This document shows, piece by piece, positions 1 to 7,231 of a DNA stretch of 32,173 nucleotides. A model generated the notes under the pieces. That model made no database searches. It saw only the letters and a program-made list of their open reading frames with translations, and was not told where the DNA came from. The stretch spans positions 1 through 32,173 of the forward strand of contig JAIXOL010000064.1 of assembly GCA_027486845.1 (NCBI GenBank), read 5' to 3'. The stretch's first letter is position 1, and each line of letters begins with the position of its first letter. Origin of the DNA: Cytophagaceae bacterium. Its GTDB lineage: Bacteria; Bacteroidota; Bacteroidia; Cytophagales; Spirosomataceae. Both the position numbers and the translations under genes were made by a program.

Positions 1-355
1 ACTTCAGAATAGTAGTTTGTAAGTTTGTTTTTGGGGGATTCATAAATTGATCTTTGATTCGTAAAACAAATATATCAGTTTTTTGAATCCCCATCTTTTT
101 TTATGAACAAACCCTGTAAACAGAATTGAAGAGTGTGTAAATCATAAGCTTTTGTTTTGGATGAAGAGATTTTGGTTTTATCCCAAAATGGCATGATAAC
201 CTGTTTCTGTTTTTTGATTATTTAGGAACGTTATGTAACTATATCATGCTATAATTGTCTATAAAATCGAAAAATACTTACCCTTTAATATTTTGCCTGT
301 TTTTTCAATTTTGTTTATTATCTTTGGTTTTCGTCAACAAAAACCAAAGATTATT
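1..355. other. Intergenic region before the alpha-E gene; inverted repeat and start of a dispersed repeat
   Basis: I see no gene here; the longest ATG-started reading frames are very short. It holds a 9-bp perfect inverted repeat, GGGGATTCA at 34-42 and TGAATCCCC at 84-92, separated by 41 bp, which may be the 3' hairpin of a gene lying left of the window. Directly after it, 98-117 is one copy of a 20-bp sequence that recurs inverted at 32055-32074. The stretch 118-355 is AT-rich leader sequence of the alpha-E gene. I found no clear TANNTTTG promoter box there. Confidence 0.5.
98..117 (+). repeat. 20-bp dispersed repeat, copy 1
   Basis: Identical to the reverse complement of 32055-32074. Its inner 13 bp (TTTTATGAACAAA) also occur at 2439-2451. 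The match breaks off sharply on both sides. Confidence 0.7.
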
Positions 356-1318
356 ATGTTGAGTCGTGTCGCCAATTCTATTTATTGGATTAATCGCTAT
401 ATTGAGCGAGCCGAAAATTATGCCCGTTTCGTAAGTGTAAACCTTAATCTAACCCTCGATACTCCTGGTATTATGACTGCTCAATGGGAGCCGCTTTTGA
501 TTGCAACTGCTGATAATTTCGGTTTTTTTGAGCATCAAAAAGTTGCTGATCGTGATACGGTAATCGACTACATGACTTTCGATAAACGAAATCCAAACTC
601 GATTTATAGTTGTTTGGCCAATGCCCGTGAGAATGCCCGAACAATCCGAGAAAGCATTACGAAGGAAATGTGGGAGCATCTCAATATCTTCTATCTCAAG
701 GTCTCAGAAACACAATCAGCCAAAAACTGGGAAATAGAGCAGTTATTGCAGTTTTTTGATGAAATTAAAGATGGTTGTCAATTGTTTTTTGGTATTATTG
801 ATTCGACCGTAACCCGAAACGAAGGATTCCATTTTGGGCGTTTGGGGCGGTTTCTTGAGCGTGCCGATAAAACTTCTCGCTTCTTGGATGTAAGATATTT
901 TACACTTCTGCCCGACGACCAAGCGATGGGTTCGCCACAAGAATTACTCATCTGGACATCAGTGCTAAAATCAGTGAGTGCCTTCAATATGTATCGTCAG
1001 CAGCACCGTGTCATTAATCCTTCGCACATTGTTGAGTTTTTGGTTTTGGATAAAAGTTTCCCACGGTCAATATTCTATTGTTTGCGTCAAGCCGAACTTT
1101 CGCTTTACCAGATTTCGGGTCGAGATATGACTATCGGATATTCAAATTTGGCCGAAAAGGAAATCACTCGATTACGTCATGAAATCGGATTCACTGAGGT
1201 TGAAGATATTTTTAATAAAGGGCTTCATCCGTATTTAGATGAGTTTCAGATAAAAAACAATACAGCAGCGGCCGAAATTTTCAATACGTATTTTGACTTG
1301 AAGCCTGTTGAGGTATAA
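356..1318 (+). CDS. Alpha-E domain protein (DUF403 family)
   Basis: The protein has 320 residues from the start chosen here and is all-helical. Its N-terminus MLSRVANSIYWINRYIERAE is the family hallmark and fits the start at 356. An upstream in-frame start at 293 would add 21 hydrophobic residues unlike the family. Other recognisable blocks are FGRLGRFLERADKTSRFLDV near residue 180 and a PRSI-FYC block near 240. The biochemical function is unknown. The family is regularly encoded with a circularly permuted ATP-grasp protein and a transglutaminase-like protein, and has been proposed to take part in peptide synthesis or tagging (established as a hypothesis from genome context). Here the transglutaminase follows 182 bp downstream on the same strand. 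The ATP-grasp partner is not visible and could lie left of the window. The family call is sure, the function is not. Confidence 0.9.
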   Translation: MLSRVANSIYWINRYIERAENYARFVSVNLNLTLDTPGIMTAQWEPLLIATADNFGFFEHQKVADRDTVIDYMTFDKRNPNSIYSCLANARENARTIRESITKEMWEHLNIFYLKVSETQSAKNWEIEQLLQFFDEIKDGCQLFFGIIDSTVTRNEGFHFGRLGRFLERADKTSRFLDVRYFTLLPDDQAMGSPQELLIWTSVLKSVSAFNMYRQQHRVINPSHIVEFLVLDKSFPRSIFYCLRQAELSLYQISGRDMTIGYSNLAEKEITRLRHEIGFTEVEDIFNKGLHPYLDEFQIKNNTAAAEIFNTYFDLKPVEV

Positions 1319-1500
1319 ACAGCGTTCTGATGTATTCTGAACGGTCGGTTTAAAACTCAACCGATTTGGATAGAATAGGTTTTTTTTCGAAATCTAAAAA
1401 TATATTGATAAACTATGGATGCAGATTGTTTTGGTTTTCGCAATATAATCTGTGTTCTATTTTGTGAATTTATTTTTAATGAAAATGACATACAATTCTG

Positions 1501-2340
1501 ATGATTTTAAGCGTAGAACATACTCTCTATTATAGCTATTCAAACCCAGTTTCGCTTAGTCCGCATACTATTTATTTAACACCGAAGGCTTCGCCGAACC
1601 AAGAAATTAGTTCTTTTCAGCTTGAAATAGAACCTGCTCCAAATATTATATATAAAAATATTGATGTCGAAGGCAATACTCAAACGGTAGCTTTTTTTGA
1701 TAAACTCACCGACAAACTAAGCTTTCGGGCGAAGGTTGAAATTGTTTCAGAAGAAGTCAATCCGTTTCATTTTATCTATTTTCCGTTTGGTGCTGAAACA
1801 CTTCCTTTCAAATATCCTGAAAAAGAATTTGCCTTATTACAGCCTTATTTGACCAATGAAGGAGTAACTACACTCATCGATCAGTTTGCAAGGCAAATTT
1901 CGTCGGAAGCCAATTGGAAAACGACTGATTTCTTGACCAGAATTTCAAAATATATTCGAAATAATTTCTTTTATGAAAAACGCCTCGAAGGTGCGGCTAA
2001 TTCGCCCGAAACGACCTTGATTTCACGACAAGGCACTTGTCGAGACTACGCCGTTTTGATGATTGCAGCTTGCAAAGCACTTGGTTTAGCAGCTCGATTT
2101 GTGAGTGGCTATTGCTATGGGAGCGAACGGCAAGCCCATGAACTTCATGCTTGGGTAGAGGTTTATTTGCCAGGGGCTGGTTGGAGAGGTTTCGATCCAA
2201 CTGAAGGCCGAATTGTCGATTTTCATTACATTGCGTTGGCCTCTTCGGCACAGGCTGAGTTGATAAATCCGATTCGTGGTGGATTTAGAGGGAACGCAGT
2301 TTCGTCGCTAAATGCTTTTGTTGATATTCGACAGAAATAA
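1501..2340 (+). CDS. Transglutaminase-like cysteine protein of the alpha-E cassette
   Basis: This 279-residue protein begins with the bacterial transglutaminase N-terminal beta domain (SVEHTLYYSYSNPVSLSPHT, residues 4-23). The papain-like core follows. The catalytic triad can be read as C180 in GTCRDYA, H216 in ELHAWVEV and D232 in GFDPTEG, so an active fold is expected, acting either as a protease or as an acyl transferase on amide bonds. No signal peptide is seen, so it is probably cytoplasmic. The length fits the family (about 270-300). It lies 182 bp after the alpha-E gene on the same strand, and the two are known neighbours in many phyla. The substrate is unknown. Residues 100-115 (HFIYFPFGAETLPFKYP) resemble the N-terminal domain end of homologues. 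Confidence 0.9.
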   Translation: MILSVEHTLYYSYSNPVSLSPHTIYLTPKASPNQEISSFQLEIEPAPNIIYKNIDVEGNTQTVAFFDKLTDKLSFRAKVEIVSEEVNPFHFIYFPFGAETLPFKYPEKEFALLQPYLTNEGVTTLIDQFARQISSEANWKTTDFLTRISKYIRNNFFYEKRLEGAANSPETTLISRQGTCRDYAVLMIAACKALGLAARFVSGYCYGSERQAHELHAWVEVYLPGAGWRGFDPTEGRIVDFHYIALASSAQAELINPIRGGFRGNAVSSLNAFVDIRQK

Positions 2341-2438
2341 AAAATCAGAATTTTTATTTACTTTAGCATAAATATGGCGTTTTTACTTGAAATAGTATAT
2401 TGTAATAAAACCAATAATCGTAATCGACTTTTATTTGC

Positions 2439-2522
2439 TTTTATGAACAAATGTCTGATAATTAGCAAATTATATCGCCTTTGATTGTCGTAAGTTGACT
2501 ATCGATTATTAACACTTACACC
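2439..2522 (+). promoter_or_regulatory. Leader of nupG: shared dyad element followed by a heptad tract
   Basis: Positions 2449-2475 match 9365-9391 upstream of nhaA at 24 of 27 bases. The core is a dyad ATAATT-N4-AATTAT (2458-2473) whose arms are identical at both sites while the 4-bp centre differs (AGCA here, AATG there). This is the pattern expected of a protein-binding site rather than of a copied sequence. The first 13 bases (2439-2451) also match the dispersed repeat at 98-117. Positions 2481-2522 then form six 7-bp units: TTGATTG, TCGTAAG, TTGACTA, TCGATTA, TTAACAC, TTACACC. I found no convincing -7 box. Regulation of nupG by this site is inference. Confidence 0.4.
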
Positions 2523-2559
2523 ACTATAATAACCTAAACTAAAACCAAGACCTTGAATT

Positions 2560-3819
2560 ATGGGCATCAAGAACAGACTAATTATAATGAATTTTCTCCA
2601 ATTTTTTATTTGGGCTTGTTGGCTCATTACGATTGGAGCATACTGGTTTCAAAATAAAGGTTGGTCAGGAGCCGAATTTGGAGCTATTTTTTCGACGATG
2701 GGAATTGCCTCACTGTTTATGCCAACACTCGCTGGCATTATCGCCGATAAATATATCAACGCCGAAAGACTTTACGCTATTCTTCACTTTTTAGGAGCTT
2801 TGGTTTTGATTTATATTCCGCAAGTTGATAACCCGAGTGATTTTTTCTGGGCGATTTTGTTATGTGTGATTTTCTATATGCCTACTTTAGCTCTTTCAAA
2901 CTCAATCGCTTACACAATTCTGAAAAACAATAATACCACCGATCTTGTGAAAGATTTTCCACCGATTAGGGTTTGGGGAACGGTCGGTTTTGTGGTAGCA
3001 CTATGGGTGATTAGCCTTACCCACAATGAAACTTCAGCCAATCAATTTTATATTTCGGCGGCCTCGGCTATTGTTTTGGCGATTTATTCACTTACTTTAC
3101 CAAAATGTCCGCCTTTGGCTGGGTCACCCGATAAAAGAAGTTTTATTGAGATTTTGGGCTTAAATGCTTTTAAATTGTTTAAAGACTCAAAAATTGCAAT
3201 TTTCTTCATTTTTGCGATGTTTTTAGGTGCTTCTTTGCAGCTAACAAATGCGTATGGAGACACTTTCTTACATGACTTTGCTAATGTTGATTTTTATAAA
3301 GATTCGATTGCTGTGAAATATCCAGCTATTATAATGTCAATTTCTCAGATTTCTGAAACACTCTTTATTTTGGCAATTCCCTTCTTTTTGAAGCGTTTTG
3401 GTATCAAGCAAGTTATGCTTATTAGTATGGTTGCGTGGGTTTTACGTTTCGGACTTTTTGCTTTTGGAAATCCAAGTGATGGACTTTGGATGATTATAAT
3501 GTCATGTATCGTTTACGGAATGGCTTTCGATTTCTTTAATATTTCAGGATCATTATTTATCGAAACCTATACCGACCCCAAAATCCGTTCGTCTGCACAG
3601 GGTTTATTTATGATGATGGTCAATGGTTTTGGAGCAGTTTCAGGAAGTTTAATTAGTGGATATGCGATTCAGAAATACTTCACTTTGGCCGATGGAGTAA
3701 CAAAAAACTGGAATGGGATTTGGCTTACATTTGCTATTTATTCATTGGTTGTAGCCATTCTTTTTGCTATCTTATTTAAGCACAAACACAAAGAAGGGAC
3801 AGAGGTAAAAGAACATTAA
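2560..3819 (+). CDS. nupG: Nucleoside:H+ symporter, NupG/XapB-type MFS permease
   Basis: This is an inner-membrane transporter of 419 residues, the usual length for the nucleoside:proton symporter branch of the major facilitator superfamily, with about twelve hydrophobic segments. The N-terminus (NFLQFFIWACWLITIGAYW, then FSTMGIASLFMPTLAGIIAD) and the cytoplasmic block DFPPIRVWGTVGFVVALW are close to what I remember of E. coli NupG. The C-terminus is a short basic tail (KHKHKEG). The likely role is uptake of nucleosides driven by protons. It stands alone: the gene before it is unrelated and the next gene converges on it. The substrate range (purine versus pyrimidine) cannot be read from the sequence. 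The start at 2560 is preferred over an internal Met at residue 10 because homologues begin a few residues before the first helix. Confidence 0.88.
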   Translation: MGIKNRLIIMNFLQFFIWACWLITIGAYWFQNKGWSGAEFGAIFSTMGIASLFMPTLAGIIADKYINAERLYAILHFLGALVLIYIPQVDNPSDFFWAILLCVIFYMPTLALSNSIAYTILKNNNTTDLVKDFPPIRVWGTVGFVVALWVISLTHNETSANQFYISAASAIVLAIYSLTLPKCPPLAGSPDKRSFIEILGLNAFKLFKDSKIAIFFIFAMFLGASLQLTNAYGDTFLHDFANVDFYKDSIAVKYPAIIMSISQISETLFILAIPFFLKRFGIKQVMLISMVAWVLRFGLFAFGNPSDGLWMIIMSCIVYGMAFDFFNISGSLFIETYTDPKIRSSAQGLFMMMVNGFGAVSGSLISGYAIQKYFTLADGVTKNWNGIWLTFAIYSLVVAILFAILFKHKHKEGTEVKEH

Positions 3820-3823
3820 AAAC

Positions 3824-3879
3824 TTACGATTTACGAATGACGAACTATATGAGCAATTCGTCATTCGTTAAATTCGTCA
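3824..3879. repeat. Heptad-periodic inverted repeat between nupG and the M16 gene
   Basis: Left arm units are TTACGAT (3824), TTACGAA (3831) and TGACGAA (3838). Right arm units are TTCGTCA (3857), TTCGTTA (3864) and, slightly out of phase, TTCGTCA (3873). The arms ACGAATGACGAA and TTCGTCATTCGT are perfect complements across a 12-bp loop. It sits exactly between two convergent genes, so it could act as a transcription block, though no U-run follows the stem on either strand. Confidence 0.75.
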
Positions 3880-3886
3880 CTCAAAA

Positions 3887-5125
3887 TTACTTTTCCGCTC
3901 TATAATACATCGTTGAGCAATTTTCTTTTCTTAACATTCTTTTTGCCATTGCTTGTAGGCTTTCGGGGCTTACTTTCGCAATTTTTTCGGCATCATCATT
4001 GCACCAATCTGGATTTCCTGCATTGGCGGCAAAAGCCAAATTCATAGCCCGGTTCAGTAATTCTACTTCGGCAAATGCCATTGTTGATTCAGCTTGATTT
4101 TTTACTTTCTGTAATTCACGTTCTTCTAAAGCATTGTTTCGTAAATCAGCTACCACTTCTTCGATTGCCGCATCTGCTTCTTCAAGACTAACACCTTCAT
4201 TTAGATTCCCTTGAATAATTAATAAACCTGGGTCTAGTGAAGCCGTTACATAACCAGAAACATTATTAAAAAATTGTTTTTCTTTAACCAATTTAGTGTA
4301 TAATCTTGAAGATTTTCCACGACCTAAAATATCGCTTACTAAGTCAGCATCATAAAAATCATCATCAAATCTACCTGGCGTATTATATGCTTTATAGATA
4401 GCATTTAAAGGCACTTTTGCCGATGTTTCTAAGAATTTAGGTGCAGTTTGTGGCGTCTCTTGAGGAAGATTTCGTACATATTTTTCTCCTGCTGGAATCG
4501 GCTCAAACCATTTTGTACAAAGTTCTTTGATTTGCTCAAATGTTACATCGCCAGCAACTACCAAAATGGCATTGTTTGGTAGATAATATTTATAGAAAAA
4601 GTGTTTAACATCGTCCATGGTGGCTTCTTCGATATGGCTGATTTCTTTGCCAATCGTTGCCCAACGGTAGGGGTGTTTTTCGTAAATTAACGGGCGAAGC
4701 TTCAACCAAACATCACCATAAGGTTGATTCAAATAGCGTTGTTTAAACTCTTCGATTACTACTTTTCGTTGTACTTCCAGCACCTTTGGGTCGAATGAAA
4801 GACTCATCATTCGGTCAGATTCTAGCCAAAAAGCAGTTTCTATATTCTGAGCAGGAAGCGTTATATAATAATTCGTAATATCGGGTGAGGTAAAAGCATT
4901 GTTTTCGCCGCCTACTTTTTGGAGTGGTTCGTCGTAAGCAGGAATGTTTTTCGAGCCACCAAACATCAAATGTTCAAATAGGTGGGCAAAACCTGTTTTA
5001 TTTTCATCTTCGTCGCGAGAGCCAACATTATATAAAATATTAAATGCCGCCATTGGGGTTGTATGGTCTTCGTGGACGTAAACTTCTAAGCCGTTTTTTA
5101 ATGTAAAATGTTGGTAGTTAATCAT
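3887..5125 (-). CDS. M16 family zinc metallopeptidase (insulinase/processing-peptidase type)
   Basis: The 412-residue protein has the inverted zinc motif HxxEH as HLFEH (H48, E51, H52) in the block GFAHLFEHLMFGG, and the distal glutamate region VVIEEFKQRY (E125/E126) that provides the third zinc ligand. Two M16 half-domains fit the length: the catalytic half is residues 1-200 and the second half carries LGRGKSSRLY (about 265-275), the C-terminal hallmark. This corresponds to one subunit of a two-subunit M16 pair. No non-catalytic partner is encoded in the window. No signal peptide is visible, so a cytoplasmic role in peptide degradation is likely. The gene is divergent from ispF with overlapping promoters and converges with nupG. 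Confidence 0.92.
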   Translation of the reverse strand: MINYQHFTLKNGLEVYVHEDHTTPMAAFNILYNVGSRDEDENKTGFAHLFEHLMFGGSKNIPAYDEPLQKVGGENNAFTSPDITNYYITLPAQNIETAFWLESDRMMSLSFDPKVLEVQRKVVIEEFKQRYLNQPYGDVWLKLRPLIYEKHPYRWATIGKEISHIEEATMDDVKHFFYKYYLPNNAILVVAGDVTFEQIKELCTKWFEPIPAGEKYVRNLPQETPQTAPKFLETSAKVPLNAIYKAYNTPGRFDDDFYDADLVSDILGRGKSSRLYTKLVKEKQFFNNVSGYVTASLDPGLLIIQGNLNEGVSLEEADAAIEEVVADLRNNALEERELQKVKNQAESTMAFAEVELLNRAMNLAFAANAGNPDWCNDDAEKIAKVSPESLQAMAKRMLRKENCSTMYYRAEK

Positions 5126-5185
5126 CAGAACGCAAAGTGCTAAAGCACGATTAAAAATTTAGAATGAAAATCATTATTTTTATTC

Positions 5186-5237
5186 TTCGTACGAAATTGT
5201 ACGAACCACAAAGTTAAAACATCTTTCCGAAAGCAAA
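5186..5237 (-). promoter_or_regulatory. Promoter of the M16 gene with a dyad over the start site
   Basis: On the minus strand a -7 box TAACTTTG lies at 5216-5209 and a TTTG at 5237-5234, 17 bp apart. The spacing is a little short for the Bacteroidota consensus (19-21). Immediately downstream is a 7-bp dyad TTCGTAC-N6-GTACGAA (5186-5205), covering the expected transcription start about 75 nt before the ATG. A regulator binding here would block the M16 promoter. The dyad lies just outside the ispF promoter elements. Confidence 0.45.
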
Positions 5238-5255
5238 AGTTTATCCTTACTTTTG
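5224..5255 (+). promoter_or_regulatory. Candidate ispF promoter
   Basis: A perfect TANNTTTG box, TACTTTTG at 5248-5255, lies 21 bp before the ispF ATG, giving a very short leader. The -33 position (5224-5227) reads TTTC instead of TTTG with a 20-bp spacer. It overlaps the divergent M16 promoter. Confidence 0.4.
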
Positions 5256-5276
5256 CCAAAAAGAAATCTGTAATTT

Positions 5277-5753
5277 ATGAATATTAGAATAGGACAAGGC
5301 TACGATGTACACCAATTGGGTGAAGGCTACGATTTATGGTTGGGAGGCGTAAAGATTCCGCATACAGTTGGTTCGGTTGGGCATTCGGATGCTGATGTAT
5401 TACTGCATGCCATGTGCGATGCACTCTTAGGAGCCGCCGCTATGGGCGATATTGGTAAACACTTTAAAAATACAGACCCACGTTGGAAAGGTATCGATAG
5501 TAAAATTTTATTGAAAATCGTGGTAGAAATGCTCGAAAAAGAAGGCTATAAAATCGGAAATATAGACTCAACAGTTTGTTTGCAAGAACCCAAAATTAGC
5601 AAATATATTCCAGAAATGATAAAAGCGATTTCGGAAGTAACTGGTTTACCCGAGAACTGCATCTCAATTAAAGCCACAACTACTGAAGAAATGGGTTTTG
5701 TAGGCCGAAAAGAAGGTTTAGATGCTCATGCTATTGCTTTGATTTATAAGTAA
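5277..5753 (+). CDS. ispF: 2-C-methyl-D-erythritol 2,4-cyclodiphosphate synthase
   Basis: IspF converts CDP-methylerythritol 2-phosphate to methylerythritol cyclodiphosphate, releasing CMP, in the cytoplasmic MEP pathway to isoprenoids. At 158 residues it has the standard family length. The signature RIGQGYDVHQL gives the metal ligands D10 and H12, and the block GHSDADVLLHAMCDALLGA supplies the third ligand H44 and the conserved H36 and D38. The C-terminal ATTTEEMGFVGRKEG (about residues 132-146) is the nucleotide-binding end of the family. The start is supported by the short leader after the TACTTTTG box and by the N-terminal beta strand beginning at residue 2. The gene is monocistronic here, followed by a hairpin at 5781-5816. 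Function is confident. Confidence 0.97.
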   Translation: MNIRIGQGYDVHQLGEGYDLWLGGVKIPHTVGSVGHSDADVLLHAMCDALLGAAAMGDIGKHFKNTDPRWKGIDSKILLKIVVEMLEKEGYKIGNIDSTVCLQEPKISKYIPEMIKAISEVTGLPENCISIKATTTEEMGFVGRKEGLDAHAIALIYK

Positions 5754-5780
5754 ACGTTTGAATTAAAGGTCTTAATTTCC

Positions 5781-5816
5781 AAGGAAGGCTTCGATTTAAG
5801 CGAAGTGCTCCTTTTT
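5781..5816 (+). terminator. Probable ispF terminator
   Basis: An imperfect hairpin pairs AAGGA and CTTCG (5781-5793) with CGAAG and TCCTT (5801-5813), with a small internal loop and a 7-nt loop. It is followed by a run of T to 5816. It lies 28 bp after the ispF stop. Confidence 0.6.
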
Positions 5817-5971
5817 GATTACAAATGCCTCCATTTTTTTGTCATTACATCGCCAATTTAAACCTATTGGTCGAAAACGAAAACCGAGTTTTATTAAATT
5901 AGTAGTTTTTCATTAAATTGCATAAAACATTTTTATAATTTTCGCTCAAACGTCAGACCTATGGTACAGAC

Positions 5972-5983
5972 GTTTGTACAAAC
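5972..5983. promoter_or_regulatory. 12-bp perfect palindrome before the amidohydrolase gene
   Basis: GTTTGTACAAAC is fully self-complementary and ends 13 bp before the ATG at 5997. It could be an operator or a leader hairpin. Nothing else supports a function. Confidence 0.3.
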
Positions 5984-5996
5984 TTACCATTATTTA

Positions 5997-7139
5997 ATGA
6001 AAAAACTTACTTTTACACTTGTTACAATGCTGACTATCAGTTTGTTACAGGCTCAACAAATTAAAATTGGAGATAATGCTGGTACAGTAACCTTCGAAGA
6101 ATACGAACCAAAATCTACACTTGTAGTGCCTGGAAAAGTTATTACTCGTGCTAAATTTCCATTTATTGATGTGCATAATCACCAGTGGGAAATGAACTCA
6201 AAAGAAAACCTTTCTAAGCTCATTACCGAAATGGACAAAATGAATATGGGTTTAATGGTAAACTTGAGTGGACGAGGGTTTAATCAAGATGAAGCTAAAA
6301 GTACGGCTGGTTTAGTTAATATGATTAGTGCTGTAAAAGCTAATAATCCAACTCGTTTTGCGGTTTTTACGAATATTGATTTCTCAAAAATTAACGAACC
6401 TGATTGGACTGCCAAAGCTGTAAAAATGCTTGAAGAAGACGTAAAACTTCGTGGAGCAAAAGGCTTAAAAATTTATAAAAGTCTTGGTTTTAGTGTAAAA
6501 GATAACGGAAAACTTGTACCTGTTGATGATGCTCGCATCGACCCGATTTGGGCAAAAGCTGGCGAATTAGGCATTCCTGTATTAATTCATACAGCTGACC
6601 CTGCCTCGTTCTGGAACCCACTCAATGCCCAAAACGAACGTTGGCTCGAACTAAAAACTCACCCAGGACGCAAGCGTGATGCGGCCGAAGGAAAAGATTA
6701 TACTTGGGAACAGCTTATTGAGCAGCAACACAATGTATTCAGAAAACACCCAAAAACTACTTTTATCAATGCCCACATGGGTTGGTATCCGAATAATTTG
6801 GCAAAACTCGACAGCTTAATGGAGGTGTTCCCGAATATGTATGCCGAAATCGGTGCGGTTATTGCCGAGTTGGGTCGTCAGCCGCGTATGGCCAAAAAGT
6901 TTTTTGAAAAACGCCAAGACCGCATTTTGTTTGGTAAAGATTCGTGGGTTCCTGACGAATATCAAACTTATTTTAGAGTTTTAGAAAGTGAAGATGAGTA
7001 TTTTCCGTACCACAAAAAATATCATGCTTACTGGCGTATGTATGGTATGGGGCTTTCGGATGAAATTTTGAAGAAAGTTTATTACAAAAATGCCTTGAAA
7101 ATTATTCCGGGCTTAGATAAATCGCAGTTTCCAAAATAG
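5997..7139 (+). CDS. Exported metal-dependent hydrolase, amidohydrolase-2 family
   Basis: The protein is 380 residues from ATG 5997, where a signal peptide begins (MKKLTFTLVTMLTISLLQA, cleavage likely before QQ). An in-frame start at 5961 would put 12 polar residues before it and is rejected. The TIM-barrel hydrolase pattern is present: D58-V-H60-N-H62 at the end of strand 1, K158 in GLKIYK, H198 in VLIHTADP, H260 in FINAHMGWYP and D315 in ILFGKDSW. It probably hydrolyses or decarboxylates a small carboxylate or lactone in the periplasm. The exact substrate cannot be read from the sequence. It is followed after 92 bp by another exported amidohydrolase on the same strand, which suggests a shared catabolic task. 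Family confident, substrate unknown. Confidence 0.87.
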   Translation: MKKLTFTLVTMLTISLLQAQQIKIGDNAGTVTFEEYEPKSTLVVPGKVITRAKFPFIDVHNHQWEMNSKENLSKLITEMDKMNMGLMVNLSGRGFNQDEAKSTAGLVNMISAVKANNPTRFAVFTNIDFSKINEPDWTAKAVKMLEEDVKLRGAKGLKIYKSLGFSVKDNGKLVPVDDARIDPIWAKAGELGIPVLIHTADPASFWNPLNAQNERWLELKTHPGRKRDAAEGKDYTWEQLIEQQHNVFRKHPKTTFINAHMGWYPNNLAKLDSLMEVFPNMYAEIGAVIAELGRQPRMAKKFFEKRQDRILFGKDSWVPDEYQTYFRVLESEDEYFPYHKKYHAYWRMYGMGLSDEILKKVYYKNALKIIPGLDKSQFPK

Positions 7140-7143
7140 CTAA

Positions 7144-7204
7144 TTGACCATAACCGATGGTCGATGGTTTTGTTTGTTTCTAGTAACTATTGACTATGGA
7201 CTTC
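7144..7204 (+). repeat. Heptad tract between the two exported amidohydrolases
   Basis: 7-bp units can be read as TTGACCA (7144), TAACCGA (7151), TGGTCGA (7158) and TGGTTTT (7165), then TTTCTAG (7177), TAACTAT (7184), TGACTAT (7191) and GGACTTC (7198). The first units are partly complementary to the next two. The tract encodes the false N-terminal extension of the downstream reading frame. Confidence 0.55.
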
Positions 7205-7231
7205 AAAAACTTACCTAAACTCAACCGAATC

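Noticed and set aside
293-355. Upstream in-frame start of the alpha-E gene
   Set aside because: Adds 21 hydrophobic residues not found in the family; the family N-terminus MLSRVANSIYW begins at 356.
1345-1364. Hairpin TCGGTT/AACCGA after the alpha-E gene as terminator
   Set aside because: Only six base pairs and no U-run directly after it; the T-run at about 1380 is too far away.
5961-5996. Earlier ATG of the first amidohydrolase
   Set aside because: Would put polar residues before the signal peptide and run through the palindrome; start at 5997 is cleaner.
7190-7231. TTG start of the AbgB-like gene
   Set aside because: Lies in a heptad tract; the signal peptide begins at 7232.
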